Shown one piece after another: positions 20,558 to 30,515 of a stretch of DNA of 64,000 nucleotides (positions are counted from its first letter, which is position 1; each line of letters starts with the position of its first letter). Source of the stretch: Chryseobacterium sp. E1 (GTDB lineage Bacteria > Bacteroidota > Bacteroidia > Flavobacteriales > Weeksellaceae). Under the pieces are notes generated by a model. It was given only the letters and a program-made list of their open reading frames with translations, was not told the DNA's origin and did not search any database. The stretch lies in NCBI GenBank assembly GCA_019203745.1, contig CP078104.1:1958501-2022500 (forward strand), in the 5' to 3' direction. The translations under genes were made by a program, and so were the position numbers.

Positions 20558-21792
20558 TTAATCTTCAAATTCTTCTCTCAGAATACGTTTAACCTCTTCA
20601 ATTGTCTCTTCCTCAAGGTCAACCATATTTAAAAGACTTTCAGTTTCTTTATCCAATACTGACTTTGCAGTTGTAAGTCCTACTTTCTTAAACTCATCCA
20701 AAATCCACTGCTCGATATCATCATTGAATTCTTTCAATTCAACATCATCATCCTCGCTGGACTCTCTGTATACATCAATCTCATATCCTGTCAACCAAGA
20801 AGCCAGTCTGATATTCTGACCTTGTTTTCCGATTACTTTAGAAATTTCTTCAACTGGAGTATATACTAATGCATAATTGGTCTCCTCATTGATTTCAATT
20901 TTGTTAATTGTAACGTTTCCTAATGCTCTCTTCACCAAGATCTCAGGGTTTTTAGACCACTGAATAACATCGATGTTTTCATTTCTCAACTCTCTTACAA
21001 CGCCGTGAATTCTGGATCCTTTCACCCCAACACAAGCTCCTACCGGATCAATTCTGTCATCATAAGCATCTACTGCAATCTTCGCCTTTTCACCAGGAAT
21101 TCTTACTACCTTCTTCAGGATAATTGTTCCGTCCTGGATTTCAGGAATTTCCAGCTCTAATAATTTCTCAAGGAATTTAGGTGCAGTTCTGGAAATAATA
21201 ATCTGCGGTTTAGAACCTTTAAAATCTACTGTTTCAACAATAGCTCTGATATTCTCACCCTTTTAAAGAAATCGGATGGGATCTGGTTTTCTTTTGGTAA
21301 AATAAACTCGTTTCCTTCATCATCCAGCAAGATCACATGCTTGTGACGGATGTGGTGGATTTCTCCAACAACGATTTCACCAATTTTATCTCTAAACTGC
21401 TCGTACAGCATTGCATTATTGTGTTCCTGAAGCTTTGTAGCAAGGATCTGCTTAAGGGTAAGAATATTTCTTCTTCCCAATTGTGCAACAGGAATTTCCA
21501 TTGTAAAGTCCTCACCTACTTCGAAGGTAGGGTCAATCTTCTTTGCTTCAGAAATTTCAATTTCCAAATCATCATCTTCAGACATTTCATCCTCTACAAT
21601 TGTTTTATTCAAAAATATCTGAAAATCTCCTTTATCCGGGTTTACAATCACATCAAAGTGGTCATCTGAATCAAATCTCTTTCTTAAAAGAGTCTTCAGT
21701 GAATCTTCAATAATTGCCATAAGATCAATCTTACTGATCCCTTTTTCGTCTTTAAAATCACCAAAGGATTCAATCAACGCTATATTATCCAT
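20558..21792 (-). CDS. nusA: Transcription termination/antitermination factor NusA, one frameshift
   Basis: RNA-polymerase-associated factor controlling pausing, termination and antitermination. The span gives about 411 residues, the usual size for Bacteroidota NusA. The N-terminal domain starts MDNIALIESFGDFKDEKGIS. The S1 domain includes EIVVGEIHHIRHKHVILLDD. The KH domains include DRIDPVGACVGVKGSRI and SKVIGKQGQNIRLASWLTGY, both with the GxxG RNA-binding loop. The break is near 21262, where one base in a short run is missing. It lies between rimP (34 bp upstream) and infB. Confidence 0.96.
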
Positions 21793-21826
21793 CTATTTTT
21801 TTTTCTTTTTTAAAATTTAATTACTA

Positions 21827-22276
21827 CTAATGCTTTTTGATCTCAGAGTAAGAAATCTCTTTCTCCTCTTCCACATCCACTTTTCCCTTTCCGATATCTT
21901 TTGGTTTTCGGTAGCGCAAAACAAGTGTGATCTTTTCCTCATCTACTTTTGACAATTCCCCTTCAATTTTAGAAGAATCTTCCAGCATCACCTCAATCTC
22001 TCTTCCTATATTTTTATTGAACTGTCTTGGGGTCACCAATGGTTCGCTCAGTCCTGCAGACATTACCTGAAGGCTGAAGTCATGCTCTTCACGGTCCATA
22101 TTGAATTCAATAGCACGGCTTGCATCAAGGCAATCCTGCAATGAAACGCCATTGTCACCATCTAAAATCACTGTAATATCATCCCCTGCAGAAATTTTAA
22201 GATCAATCAGAAACAGATCTTTTCTGGTCTCAAGGAATTCATTTAATAATTCTTCAATTCTTTTTCTAAACTCCAT
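21827..22276 (-). CDS. rimP: Ribosome maturation factor RimP
   Basis: Assists assembly of the 30S subunit. It is an intact 149-residue protein, normal for the family. Features are DLFLIDLKISAGDDITVILDG and the conserved LDASRAIEFNMDREEHDFSL-like segment leading to VMSAGLSEPL, which matches the RimP signature (V-S-S-P-G-h-x-x-P-L). The C-terminal SH3-like domain ends YSEIKKH. It is the first gene of the rimP-nusA-infB operon, the order conserved across bacteria. Confidence 0.94.
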   Translation of the reverse strand: MEFRKRIEELLNEFLETRKDLFLIDLKISAGDDITVILDGDNGVSLQDCLDASRAIEFNMDREEHDFSLQVMSAGLSEPLVTPRQFNKNIGREIEVMLEDSSKIEGELSKVDEEKITLVLRYRKPKDIGKGKVDVEEEKEISYSEIKKH

Positions 22277-22305
22277 ATATTTTTATCTTGATTTACAGTA
22301 CGAAA

Positions 22306-22326
22306 AAGGCTTTCTTGCGAAGCCTT
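22306..22326 (-). promoter_or_regulatory. Hairpin in the rimP-nusA-infB leader (possible attenuator)
   Basis: On the minus strand AAGGCTT (22326-22320) and AAGCCTT (22312-22306) form a 7-bp stem with a 7-nt loop, followed by TTTC. It lies between the promoter and rimP. NusA is known to feed back on its own operon in other bacteria, so a terminator-like leader hairpin is a candidate control site. The role is inferred. Confidence 0.5.
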
Positions 22327-22350
22327 CCCATTTTTTCCGTAAATCCATTG

Positions 22351-22380
22351 CAAATATACGCCTTTTTTCTAAAAATACAA
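22351..22380 (-). promoter_or_regulatory. Promoter of the rimP-nusA-infB operon
   Basis: TTG (22380-22378), 19-bp spacer and TATATTTG (22358-22351) on the minus strand, a full match to the flavobacterial consensus. Transcription should start near 22345, giving a leader of about 70 nt that holds the hairpin at 22306-22326. Confidence 0.75.
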
Positions 22381-22455
22381 AATAATCTTATTATCAAGTA
22401 AATAGGGAAGGATTCATTTACAACAAATTAAAGGAGTAAGTGAAAGTATTTTTAT

Positions 22456-22463
22456 TATTTTTG
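22456..22463 (+). promoter_or_regulatory. -7 box for the polysaccharide locus (ugd)
   Basis: TATTTTTG on the plus strand, 26 nt before the ugd start. It would be the first promoter of the polysaccharide cluster. No clear -33 TTG. Confidence 0.45.
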
Positions 22464-22488
22464 TCTTTAGAATTTTAAAACAAACATT

Positions 22489-23802
22489 TTGAATATAACG
22501 ATTGTAGGAACAGGTTATGTAGGACTAGTTACAGGAACTACGCTTGCAGAGCTTGGCAATTCAGTATACTGTGTTGATATTGATGAAAAGAAAGTAGAAG
22601 GTATGAAAAACGGCATTGTTCCCATCTATGAGCCGAACCTTGAAGAAATGTTTCTGAGAAACATCCAGTCTGAAAGATTATTTTTCACCACCAACCTGAA
22701 AGAAGCATTAGATAAAAGCGAGGTCATCTATCTCGCATTGCCTACTCCTCCGGGAGAAGACGGGTCAGCAGACCTTTCCTATGTGCTTCAGGTAGCCAAT
22801 AATATTGGAGAAATGATGACCGAATACAAGGTTATTGTTAATAAAAGTACGGTACCGGTAGGAACTGCAGACAGAGTGAGAGAGACAATCTCTTCAAAAA
22901 CAGATATCCCTTTTGATGTTGTTTCCAATCCTGAATTCCTGAGAGAAGGCTTTGCGGTTGAAGATTCTATGAACCCATCAAGAGTGGTTGTAGGAGCAAG
23001 CTCAGAAAGAGCAAAGGATATTATGTCTAAGATCTACCAGCCTTTTACCAATACCGGAATTCCGATCATTTTTATGGATGAAAAGTCTTCAGAACTTACT
23101 AAATATGCAGCAAATTCATTTTTAGCGGTAAAAATAACCTTTATGAATGAAATTGCCAATTACTGTGAAAAAGTGGGAGCAGATGTGGATAAGGTAAGAT
23201 TGGGAATGGGTAGTGACGACAGAATCGGGCACAGATTTTTATTCCCTGGAATCGGATATGGAGGAAGCTGTTTCCCTAAAGATGTAAAAGCGCTTATAAA
23301 ATCCGGAAAACAGGAAAATTTCAATTTCCAGATCCTTGAGGCTACTGAAAATGTAAATACCACCCAGAAAGTAATTTTAGTTTCTGAAATAGAAAAGTAC
23401 TTTGGCGGAAATATCGAAGGAAAGAAAATTGCCATGTGGGGACTAGCTTTTAAGGCTAATACAGATGACATCAGAGAAGCTTCATCTTTAGACAACATTG
23501 CTCTTTTACTGGAAAAAGGTGCAGAAATTATAGCATATGACGCTGTTGCGGAAAGCAATGTCCAAAAACTTTTAGGTAATAAAATACAATACGCTAAAGG
23601 AATGTATGATGCACTGGAAGATGTGGACGCATTATTTATTGCTACAGAATGGCCGGAATTCAAAAACCCTAATTTTGAACTTATGGCTAAAAAAATGAAA
23701 AGCAAAGTCATTTTTGACGGCAGGAATATGTATCCGTTAGAAATCCCTGAACAAAACGGATTTCATTATAAAAGTATAGGAAGAAAGACCATCACAAAAT
23801 AA
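22489..23802 (+). CDS. ugd: UDP-glucose 6-dehydrogenase
   Basis: NAD-dependent oxidation of UDP-glucose to UDP-glucuronate, a precursor for surface polysaccharides. The 437-residue protein is intact and has the family's three-part fold. Visible are the Rossmann motif VGTGYVGLVTG (6-16), NKSTVPVGT (119-126), SNPEFLREG (147-154) and the catalytic GYGGSCFPKD with Cys261. A C-terminal NAD-binding stretch follows (WGLAFKANTDDIREASS). Translation starts at TTG (22489), since no in-frame ATG precedes MNITIVGTGY. UDP-glucose versus GDP-mannose specificity is not proven, but the acidic-sugar role fits the cluster. It is followed directly by rmlB. Confidence 0.93.
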   Translation: MNITIVGTGYVGLVTGTTLAELGNSVYCVDIDEKKVEGMKNGIVPIYEPNLEEMFLRNIQSERLFFTTNLKEALDKSEVIYLALPTPPGEDGSADLSYVLQVANNIGEMMTEYKVIVNKSTVPVGTADRVRETISSKTDIPFDVVSNPEFLREGFAVEDSMNPSRVVVGASSERAKDIMSKIYQPFTNTGIPIIFMDEKSSELTKYAANSFLAVKITFMNEIANYCEKVGADVDKVRLGMGSDDRIGHRFLFPGIGYGGSCFPKDVKALIKSGKQENFNFQILEATENVNTTQKVILVSEIEKYFGGNIEGKKIAMWGLAFKANTDDIREASSLDNIALLLEKGAEIIAYDAVAESNVQKLLGNKIQYAKGMYDALEDVDALFIATEWPEFKNPNFELMAKKMKSKVIFDGRNMYPLEIPEQNGFHYKSIGRKTITK

Positions 23803-23806
23803 ATCA

Positions 23807-24885
23807 ATGAAAAATATTATCATCACAGGAGGAGCCGGATTTATTGGCTCTCATGTTGTAAGAGAATTTGTAAAAAACAATCCGGACACAACCATCATCA
23901 ACATTGATGCTCTTACCTATGCCGGAAATCTTGAAAACCTTAAGGACATTGAAAATGAGTCCAATTATGTTTTCGAAAAAGCAGACATCACAAAACCGGA
24001 AGAACTTAGAAAAATTTTCGAAAAATACAACCCGGATGCTGTAGTGCATTTGGCCGCAGAAAGCCATGTAGACAGAAGTATTACAGATCCGATGGCATTC
24101 ATCAACACCAACGTGAACGGGACAGCCAACCTTCTTAATCTTTGTAAAGAATTCTGGACATTAAATCCTGATCATACCCATGGCAGATTCCCGGATGAAA
24201 AAGAAACAATCTCTTCTATCATATTTCAACTGATGAAGTTTATGGAAGTTTAGGGGCAACAGGTTTCTTTCTGGAAACAACACCATACGATCCCCAATCT
24301 CCGTATTCAGCTTCAAAAGCAGCTTCCGACCATTTGGTAAGAGCTTACGGAAACACTTACGGAATGCCGTTCATCGTATCCAACTGTTCCAACAACTACG
24401 GGCCAAACCATTTCCCGGAAAAACTGATTCCTCTTTGTATTTCAAATATCATCAATGAGAAACCACTCCCTATTTACGGTGATGGAAAATACACCAGAGA
24501 CTGGCTTTTCGTCATAGACCACGCCAAAGCAATTCATCAGATTTTTAAAGAAGCAAAAACCGGTGAAACCTATAATATCGGAGGCTTCAATGAGTGGCAG
24601 AATATTGATCTGGTAAAAGAACTGATCAGACAAATGGATGCTAAACTTGGAAAACCGGAAGGCTATTCCGAGAAGCTGATCACTTTTGTTAAAGACAGAC
24701 CGGGCCATGACAAGCGCTACGCCATTGATGCTACAAAATTAAATAAGGATTTAGGGTGGAAACCGTCCGTAACATTTGAAGAAGGTTTAGGAAAAACCAT
24801 AGACTGGTACCTGGAAAATAAGGAATGGCTGGAAAATGTAACTTCAGGAAACTACCAGGAGTATTACAACAAACAGTACAGCTAG
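23807..24885 (+). CDS. rmlB: dTDP-glucose 4,6-dehydratase, one frameshift
   Basis: Converts dTDP-glucose to dTDP-4-keto-6-deoxyglucose, the branch point for deoxysugars. Extended SDR with the NAD-binding [14 protein letters not shown] at the N-terminus, [15 protein letters not shown], the active-site Y-x-x-x-K in [16 protein letters not shown], and the C-terminal [15 protein letters not shown]. The span is about 359 residues, one base short. The break is near 24207, where an extra A in the run after GATG restores [13 protein letters not shown] with its catalytic Thr-Asp-Glu. It lies 4 bp after ugd and supplies the Fdt and possibly rhamnose-like steps downstream. Confidence 0.95.
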
Positions 24886-25010
24886 ATTTCCATTATTATT
24901 GAGAAAAGCGAAGAATAAATACAATTTGATTTTATCTAATTTTTGCAACACACTCTAATCACAAAATAACGATCAATATAACACGCAAACAAAATTGGCG
25001 TAACACACAC

Positions 25011-25876
25011 ATGAAAGGAATAATATTAGCCGGAGGATCCGGAACAAGACTTTACCCTCTAACGATCGCAGTAAGTAAGCAATTAATGCCTGTTTACGAC
25101 AAACCTATGATCTACTATCCTCTTTCCACACTGCTTTTAGCGGGCATCAAGGATATTTTAATTATCACCACTCCCCATGACCAGGCAGGATTCATCAAAC
25201 TTTTAGGGGATGGTTCTCAAATAGGATGCAATATCGAGTATGTTGTACAACCAAGCCCGGACGGGCTGGCTCAGGCGTTTATACTGGGAGACCAGTTCAT
25301 TGGCAGTGATTCTGCAGCACTGGTTTTAGGAGATAATATTTTCTATGGCTCTGAAATGGGAACTTTACTGAAAAACAAAACCAATCCGGACGGAGGTGTG
25401 GTTTTTGCCTACCATGTGGCAGACCCTGAACGATACGGAGTGGTAGAATTCGACAAAGAACTGAAAGCAGTTTCTATTGAAGAAAAGCCCTTAAAGCCAA
25501 AATCCAATTACGCTGTTCCCGGTTTATATTTCTATGACAACTCTGTAGTGGAGATTGCCAAAAACATCAAACCTTCTGCAAGGGGAGAGCTGGAAATTAC
25601 CGATATCAATAATGTTTACTTAAATAACGGAAAACTTGAGGTAGCTGTTCTGGACAGAGGTACGGCATGGCTGGATACCGGAACATTTGATTCCCTTCAT
25701 GACGCTTCAGAATTCGTAAGTGTGATTGAAAAGAGACAGGGATTCAAAATCGGATGCATTGAGGAAATTGCTTTCAGAAATAAATTCATCAATGAAGAAA
25801 ACTTCTGGAAACTGCTACCAAATATGGAAAAAGCGGTTATGGTGAGTACCTGAAGCAGCTTATAGAAAAACAATAA
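25011..25876 (+). CDS. rmlA: Glucose-1-phosphate thymidylyltransferase, frameshift near C-terminus
   Basis: Makes dTDP-glucose from dTTP and glucose-1-phosphate, the first committed step of dTDP-sugar synthesis. It has the nucleotidyltransferase signature [11 protein letters not shown] followed by [16 protein letters not shown], then [10 protein letters not shown] and [14 protein letters not shown]. The uninterrupted frame stops at 25853. Restoring one A near 25833 gives the usual ending [15 protein letters not shown], with the stop at 25874-25876 and about 288 residues. A terminator follows at 25899-25927, closing the ugd-rmlB-rmlA unit. Confidence 0.95.
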
Positions 25877-25898
25877 ATATAATTTATAAAATCCGCAC

Positions 25899-25927
25899 AC
25901 TATTGGCTTTATAGCCAATAGTTTTGT
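25899..25927 (+). terminator. Rho-independent terminator after rmlA
   Basis: ACTATTGGCT (25899-25908) and AGCCAATAGT (25913-25922) form a perfect 10-bp stem with a TTAT loop, followed by TTTGTTTA. Confidence 0.85.
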
Positions 25928-26022
25928 TTATAACAGCAAATATCAATATATTAGTTGTTGCTTTTGGGGTTTTATTTGAAATAAAATTCATAGCCTGAAA
26001 AATACAGTAAGATTAATTATTA

Positions 26023-26030
26023 TAAATTTG
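26023..26030 (+). promoter_or_regulatory. -7 box ahead of the ABC exporter genes
   Basis: TAAATTTG, matching TAnnTTTG and 15 nt before the exporter permease start. It lies after the rmlA terminator, so a new transcript is likely here. Confidence 0.45.
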
Positions 26031-26045
26031 CAAAAACTTACACAG

Positions 26046-26893
26046 ATGAATGAACCACAACAGAAGTGGACAGAAACGATTGATGCTGATCATTCGTTGT
26101 TTGACTTGAAGTTAAAGAAGTCTGGAAATACAAAGATCTTGTTTATATGTTTGTAAAAAGAGATTTTGTATCCAGTTTTAAACAGACGATTTTAGGACCT
26201 ATCTGGTTTTTTATCAATCCGATTTTAACGACTATTGTGTACCTGGTTATTTTTGGCAGAATTGCCAAACTACCTACAGATGGTGCCCCTCCTATTCTAT
26301 TTTATCTATCCGGTGTCACTCTTTGGAATTATTTTTCATCTTCATTGCTGGCAACATCTTCTACGTTTACAGGAAATGCAGGAATATTTGGAAAAGTTTA
26401 TTTCCCAAGACTTGTTACTCCATTATCTATTGTAATATCCAATCTTATGCGTTTCGGAGTACAGTTTCTTCTGTTTATTATGGCATGGGCATATTACTTG
26501 AGTCAGGGACAGGTTCATCCCAACATATGGATTTTTGCAACCCCTTTCCTTATAATACTTATGGCATTGTTTGCATTGGGAGTTGGAATGATCTTTTCTT
26601 CTCTTACAACAAAATATAAAGATCTTGCCATGCTTTTGGGATTCGGTATAAGTTTGTATATGTATGCTACACCGGTAATTTATCCGGTTTCTTCACTGCC
26701 TGGTTTTTTTAAAAAACTGGCTTACTACAATCCTCTGACCGGTATTTTTGAATGTTTTAAATACGCATGGATCGGTGTGGGAGATTTCTCCCCTGTAATG
26801 CTTGGAATAAGCACTGTTATCATTCTTATCCTTTTAATGATAGGCATTGTTGTTTTCAATAAGGTTGAAAAAACTTTTATGGATACTGTGTAA
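26046..26893 (+). CDS. wzm: ABC-2 type polysaccharide export permease (Wzm-like), one frameshift
   Basis: Integral inner-membrane half of an exporter that moves a finished, lipid-linked glycan to the periplasm. The start is at 26046 (MNEPQQKWTETIDADHSLFD); a break near 26118 (loss of one A) joins it to LVYMFVKRDFVSSFKQTILG. The latter is the cytoplasmic amphipathic segment typical of ABC-2 permeases (R-D-h-x-x-x-Y/F-x-x-T-h-L-G-x-x-W). About six hydrophobic segments follow, for example ILTTIVYLVIFGRI and FGVQFLLFIMAWAYYL. The span is about 282 residues. The ATPase partner Wzt is 33 bp downstream. Confidence 0.9.
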
Positions 26894-26926
26894 TTACTTT
26901 TCTTTTAAAAATTTAAATTAAAAAAC

Positions 26927-28182
26927 ATGCTGGCTTTAAAAGCAGAAAATATATCTAAACAATACCGTCTGGGACAAGTCGGTACAGGAACGCTGTCTCA
27001 TGACCTCAACAGATTCTGGTATAAGATAAGAGGGAAAGAAGACCCATATCTCAAAATAGGAGAAGCCAATGACAGAACTCAAAAAGGAACGTCTGAATAT
27101 GTGTGGTCTTTACGGGATATCAACTTTGAGATAGAGCAGGGAGATGCCGTTGGAATTATTGGAAGAAACGGCGCCGGAAAATCAACTTTATTAAAAGTCT
27201 TAAGTAAAGTAACCAAGCCTACCACCGGAAATATACATACCAATGGCAGAATTGCTTCTTTATTGGAAGTAGGTACAGGGTTTCATCCTGAAATGACGGG
27301 ACGTGAAAATGTTTTTCTTAATGGAGCGATCCTGGGAATGACAAGAAAAGAAATTAAAAGAAAATTTGATGAGATTGTAGATTTTTCAGGAGTTGAAAGA
27401 TATATTGACACGCCCGTTAAAAGGTATTCATCAGGAATGTATGTGCGTCTTGCATTTGCCGTGGCCGCTCACCTTGAGTCTGAAATTCTTATCGTGGATG
27501 AAGTGCTAGCAGTAGGAGATGCTGAATTTCAAAAAAATGTCTTGGTAAAATGAATGATGTAACCAGAGGAGAAGGGCGTACCATTCTTTTTGTAAGTCAT
27601 AACATGACTGTTAAAGAATTATGTTCAAAAGGAATTCTTTTGAATCAGGGACAAATTGACTATCAGGGAAACATTCTCAACACCATCATAGAATATCAGA
27701 AAAGCAGTGCCAGAGACAGTTCTTATACTTACAACGGTAACTTGGATGAGGCGATAGGCAATGAAAATATCCGGATAAAAGAATTTTCAGCATCCCCTGT
27801 TAAAGGAGATTTAATAGATATTGATTCCGGAGTCCGGGTAAAACTGGTTTTTCAGAATTACTGCCCGGATATTACACTGGATACAACATTCGAATTGAAA
27901 AACTATGAAGAACTAGTCATTTTCCATGTTGGAAAACTCATTACCCAGAATAATGATTCTAAAGTTGGAGAATATACGGTGGAATTTGATATTCCAGCAG
28001 GTCTTCTGAATGCCGGAAATTACTACTTCAAGCTTTATTTTGGAAAAGATCAGAGAATTCTTCTCTTTGGTATTGATGAATTTATAGGGTTTGAAGTAGA
28101 AAATGTAAAGGTTGGAACAGTTATGTATGTGTACCCAGGAGTAACCCGACCAATTTTTGAATATAAAGTACAGACACCATGA
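26927..28182 (+). CDS. wzt: ABC polysaccharide exporter ATPase with C-terminal sugar-binding domain (Wzt-like), one frameshift
   Basis: Drives export through Wzm and probably recognises the non-reducing end of the glycan. The ATPase part has Walker A GRNGAGKST (residues 79-87), signature YSSGM (167-171) and Walker B ILIVDE (187-192), followed by VLAVGDAEF. A break near 27540 joins it to MNDVTRGEGRTILFVSHNM. About 160 residues after the ATPase form a beta-rich Wzt_C-type domain (ending TRPIFEYKVQTP). Such a tail is found in systems whose chains are capped or length-controlled before export. It ends in an ATGA overlap with the next gene. Confidence 0.93.
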
Positions 28183-28579
28183 TTCCGAAAATAATAGAAC
28201 TTCCCAAGATATATGACAAAAGAGGAAATTTATCCTTTTTGAAAATCCCAATCAATTACCTTTTGAAATAGAAAGAACCTACTGGATATATGATGTACCC
28301 GGAGGTGAAGTGAGAGGGAGTCATGCTTTCAGGCAACAGCAAGAATTTATTATTGCCCTTTCCGGCAGTTTTGATGTGGTAATACACAATGGAAAAGAAG
28401 AACAGAGGTTTTCTTTAAACAGGTCTTATTATGGATTATACATTCCTAAAATGTTTTGGCGCAGATTGGAAAACTTTTCAACCAATTCATTAGCATTGAT
28501 AGTTTCTGACAAACCATACAACGAAGACGATTATATAAGAAGCTTTGAAGAATTTAAAACATTGACTGATGAAGAATAA
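28179..28579 (+). CDS. FdtA/QdtA-like cupin with altered metal/acid-base motif, one frameshift
   Basis: Belongs to the cupin family of dTDP-4-dehydro-6-deoxyglucose 3,4-ketoisomerases (also WxcM-like). It begins MIPKIIELPKIYDKRGNLSF at 28179, overlapping the wzt stop. The normal motif RG-x-HxHK is replaced here by RGSHAFRQQQ: the second His is Phe and the Lys is Arg. The rest of the fold (EFIIALSGSFDVV, RSYYGLYIPKMFWRRLENFS) is kept. A break near 28240 is needed for the N-terminus. It is followed by a second copy with the intact motif. It may be a non-catalytic partner, a different isomerase or degenerate; see findings. Confidence 0.85.
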
Positions 28580-28991
28580 TATTTCTGTATTTGATTGTAA
28601 TCTTATTGATTTAGGTAAAATCAGTTTCGATGAAGGAAATCTCACTGTAGTTGAAAACAACTCTTCATTCCCTTTTAATGTAAAAAGAGTTTTCTATTTA
28701 TATGACATTGCAGGAGGAGAAAGCAGAGGCGCCCATTCTCATAAAGAATGTCATCAGTTTCTGATAGCAGCAAGCGGCAGCTTTGAAGTCTCATTAGATG
28801 ACGGGAAGTTCAAAAGACAGGTTTTTTTGAACCGTCCCAATATAGGTCTGCATATTCCTCCGGGAATCTGGGCTTCAGAGATTAATTTTTCTTCCGGAGC
28901 AATCTGTCTTGTACTGGCATCTCATACTTATAATGAAAATGACTACATAAGAAACTATGATACCTATTTAAAACTACAAAATGAAAAATAA
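28569..28991 (+). CDS. fdtA: dTDP-4-dehydro-6-deoxyglucose 3,4-ketoisomerase (FdtA/QdtA-type cupin)
   Basis: Moves the keto group from C4 to C3 of the RmlB product, preparing the sugar for 3-amination. It is an intact 140-residue cupin. The catalytic motif [13 protein letters not shown] contains His56, His58 and Lys59, matching the HxHK pattern of FdtA/Qdt[13 protein letters not shown] and [12 protein letters not shown] are also family features. FdtA (leading to Fuc3NAc) and QdtA (leading to Qui3NAc) cannot be told apart by eye. It overlaps the preceding paralogue by 11 bp and the acetyltransferase by 11 bp, so it is translationally coupled. Confidence 0.92.
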   Translation: MKNNISVFDCNLIDLGKISFDEGNLTVVENNSSFPFNVKRVFYLYDIAGGESRGAHSHKECHQFLIAASGSFEVSLDDGKFKRQVFLNRPNIGLHIPPGIWASEINFSSGAICLVLASHTYNENDYIRNYDTYLKLQNEK

Positions 28992-29531
28992 CATTCATCC
29001 TTTGTCTGATGTTCAAACCGAACACATAGGTGAAAATACTATGGTTTGGCAATACTGTGTCATTTTAAAGAATGCAGAAATCGGGAATAACTGTAACATT
29101 AACTGTAATGTATTTATTGAAAATGATGTAAAAATAGGTGATAATGTGACCATTAAACCGGGAGTACAGATATGGGACGGAGTAACCCTTGAGGACAATG
29201 TATTTATTGGCCCAAATGTTACATTTACAAATGATCTTATTCCCCGCTCGAAGCAATACCCATTGGAATTCAGTAAAACTTTAATAAAAAAGGAGCTTCT
29301 ATTGGTGCAAATTCTACCATTATCGCAGGCAATATTATTGGTGAAAATGCCTTAATCGGAGCCGGAAGCGTCATTACAAAAGATGTCCCTCCCAATACAG
29401 TGTGGTATGGTAATCCTGCCAAACATAAGGGGTATATTACGACAGCAGGTTTAATCATAGACCTTGAAATGAAAGATGAATCAGGCAATGAGTATTTTTT
29501 TGAAAATGCCCAGTTAATAAAACGATCTTAA
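28981..29531 (+). CDS. fdtC: Sugar 3-N-acetyltransferase, left-handed beta-helix (FdtC-like), one frameshift
   Basis: Acetylates the 3-amino group of the dTDP-3-amino-3,6-dideoxyhexose to give a 3-acetamido sugar. Hexapeptide repeats are visible: [46 protein letters not shown] and [20 protein letters not shown]. The ending [13 protein letters not shown] is typical of this acetyltransferase group. A break near 29283 joins the two halves; the true stop is at 29529-29531 after QLIKRS (about 183 residues). It lies directly between FdtA and GT genes; FdtB is a little further on. Confidence 0.88.
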
Positions 29532-29550
29532 TCTTTTACGCAAACACCTT

Positions 29551-30506
29551 ATGATGAATAAAAAACTATCTCTGATTCTTCTTTCTTATTACAGCGAAAA
29601 ACGCATTGTAAACGTGTATGAAAACGTTAAGGAATTATTAGAGCAAAATAATATCCCCTTTGAATTTATTGTCATGGATGATGGCTCTCTGGACAACTCT
29701 TATAAAATAGCATTAGAACTGGAAAAAAAAAGAGTCAAACGTAAGAGCCTATCAACTCAGCAGAAACTATACTAGCCATTATTCAATTTTTGCAGGACTT
29801 TCACTAGCAGAAGGAGCCTGTGCACTCCCTATTGTAGATGATGAGCAACAACCCTATGAGACGATTGTAGAGATGTATAACATATGGCTGAAGGGAGAAA
29901 AAATCATTATTCCTCATAGGATTACACGTGATGACAACTGGAAAAGCAAGATTTTTTCAGAAACCTATTATAAAATTATGAATAACCTTACGGAGGTGAA
30001 ATTCCCGAAAGGTGGTGCTGATCTTTTCCTGATAGACCGGGAGATAATTGATATCCTTAACAAAAGAATACATCCTAGAAATACATCAACTGTTGCAGAA
30101 ATTTTAAGATTGGGGTTTAATCCCTATCACTTTGGATATAAAAGACCGTTGGGAATTAATCAAAAATCCAGATGGACTTTAAAAAGAAACTGACACTGGC
30201 AAAAGACACTTTCTTTTCATCCTCTTCGTTTCCTATAAAATTTATATTTAATCTTGGACTATGGGTCTCTTTAATTTCGTTCCTACTTATCCTGTTTTAT
30301 ATTTATATTAAAATTTTCGGAAGCCCGTTCTTAAATGATATACAGCCTAAAGGATGGACGAGTATCATATTGTTCATCTCTTTTTTGGAGGACTCATTCT
30401 CTTTTCTCTTGGTATCATAGCAGAGTATATCTGGCGGATTTTTGAAGAAGTAAAAGATCGTCCGGGTTATATTATTAAAGAAAAAGATGATGTTGAGAAA
30501 CAGTAA
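29551..30506 (+). CDS. Membrane-anchored family 2 glycosyltransferase (GtrB/DPM-like), frameshifted
   Basis: Probably transfers a sugar to a polyprenyl phosphate at the inner membrane. The N-terminal GT-A domain begins [20 protein letters not shown] and has [14 protein letters not shown] and the metal-binding LPIVDDEQQ. The middle has [17 protein letters not shown]. The C-terminal part has two membrane spans, [20 protein letters not shown] and one near [19 protein letters not shown], as in GtrB/ArnC-type enzymes. Breaks lie near 29735, 30180 and 30385. The true stop is near 30504-30506, giving about 318 residues. A multi-pass membrane protein follows at once, and GtrB enzymes usually pair with such a partner. 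Confidence 0.85.
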
Positions 30507-30515
30507 CGATCCATT

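Noticed and set aside
23160..23711. 183-codon minus-strand frame opposite ugd
   Set aside because: It lies wholly inside the well-conserved ugd gene on the plus strand.
25877..26045. A small gene between rmlA and the exporter permease
   Set aside because: The stretch holds the rmlA terminator and a -7 box; no open frame with a start and ribosome-binding site.
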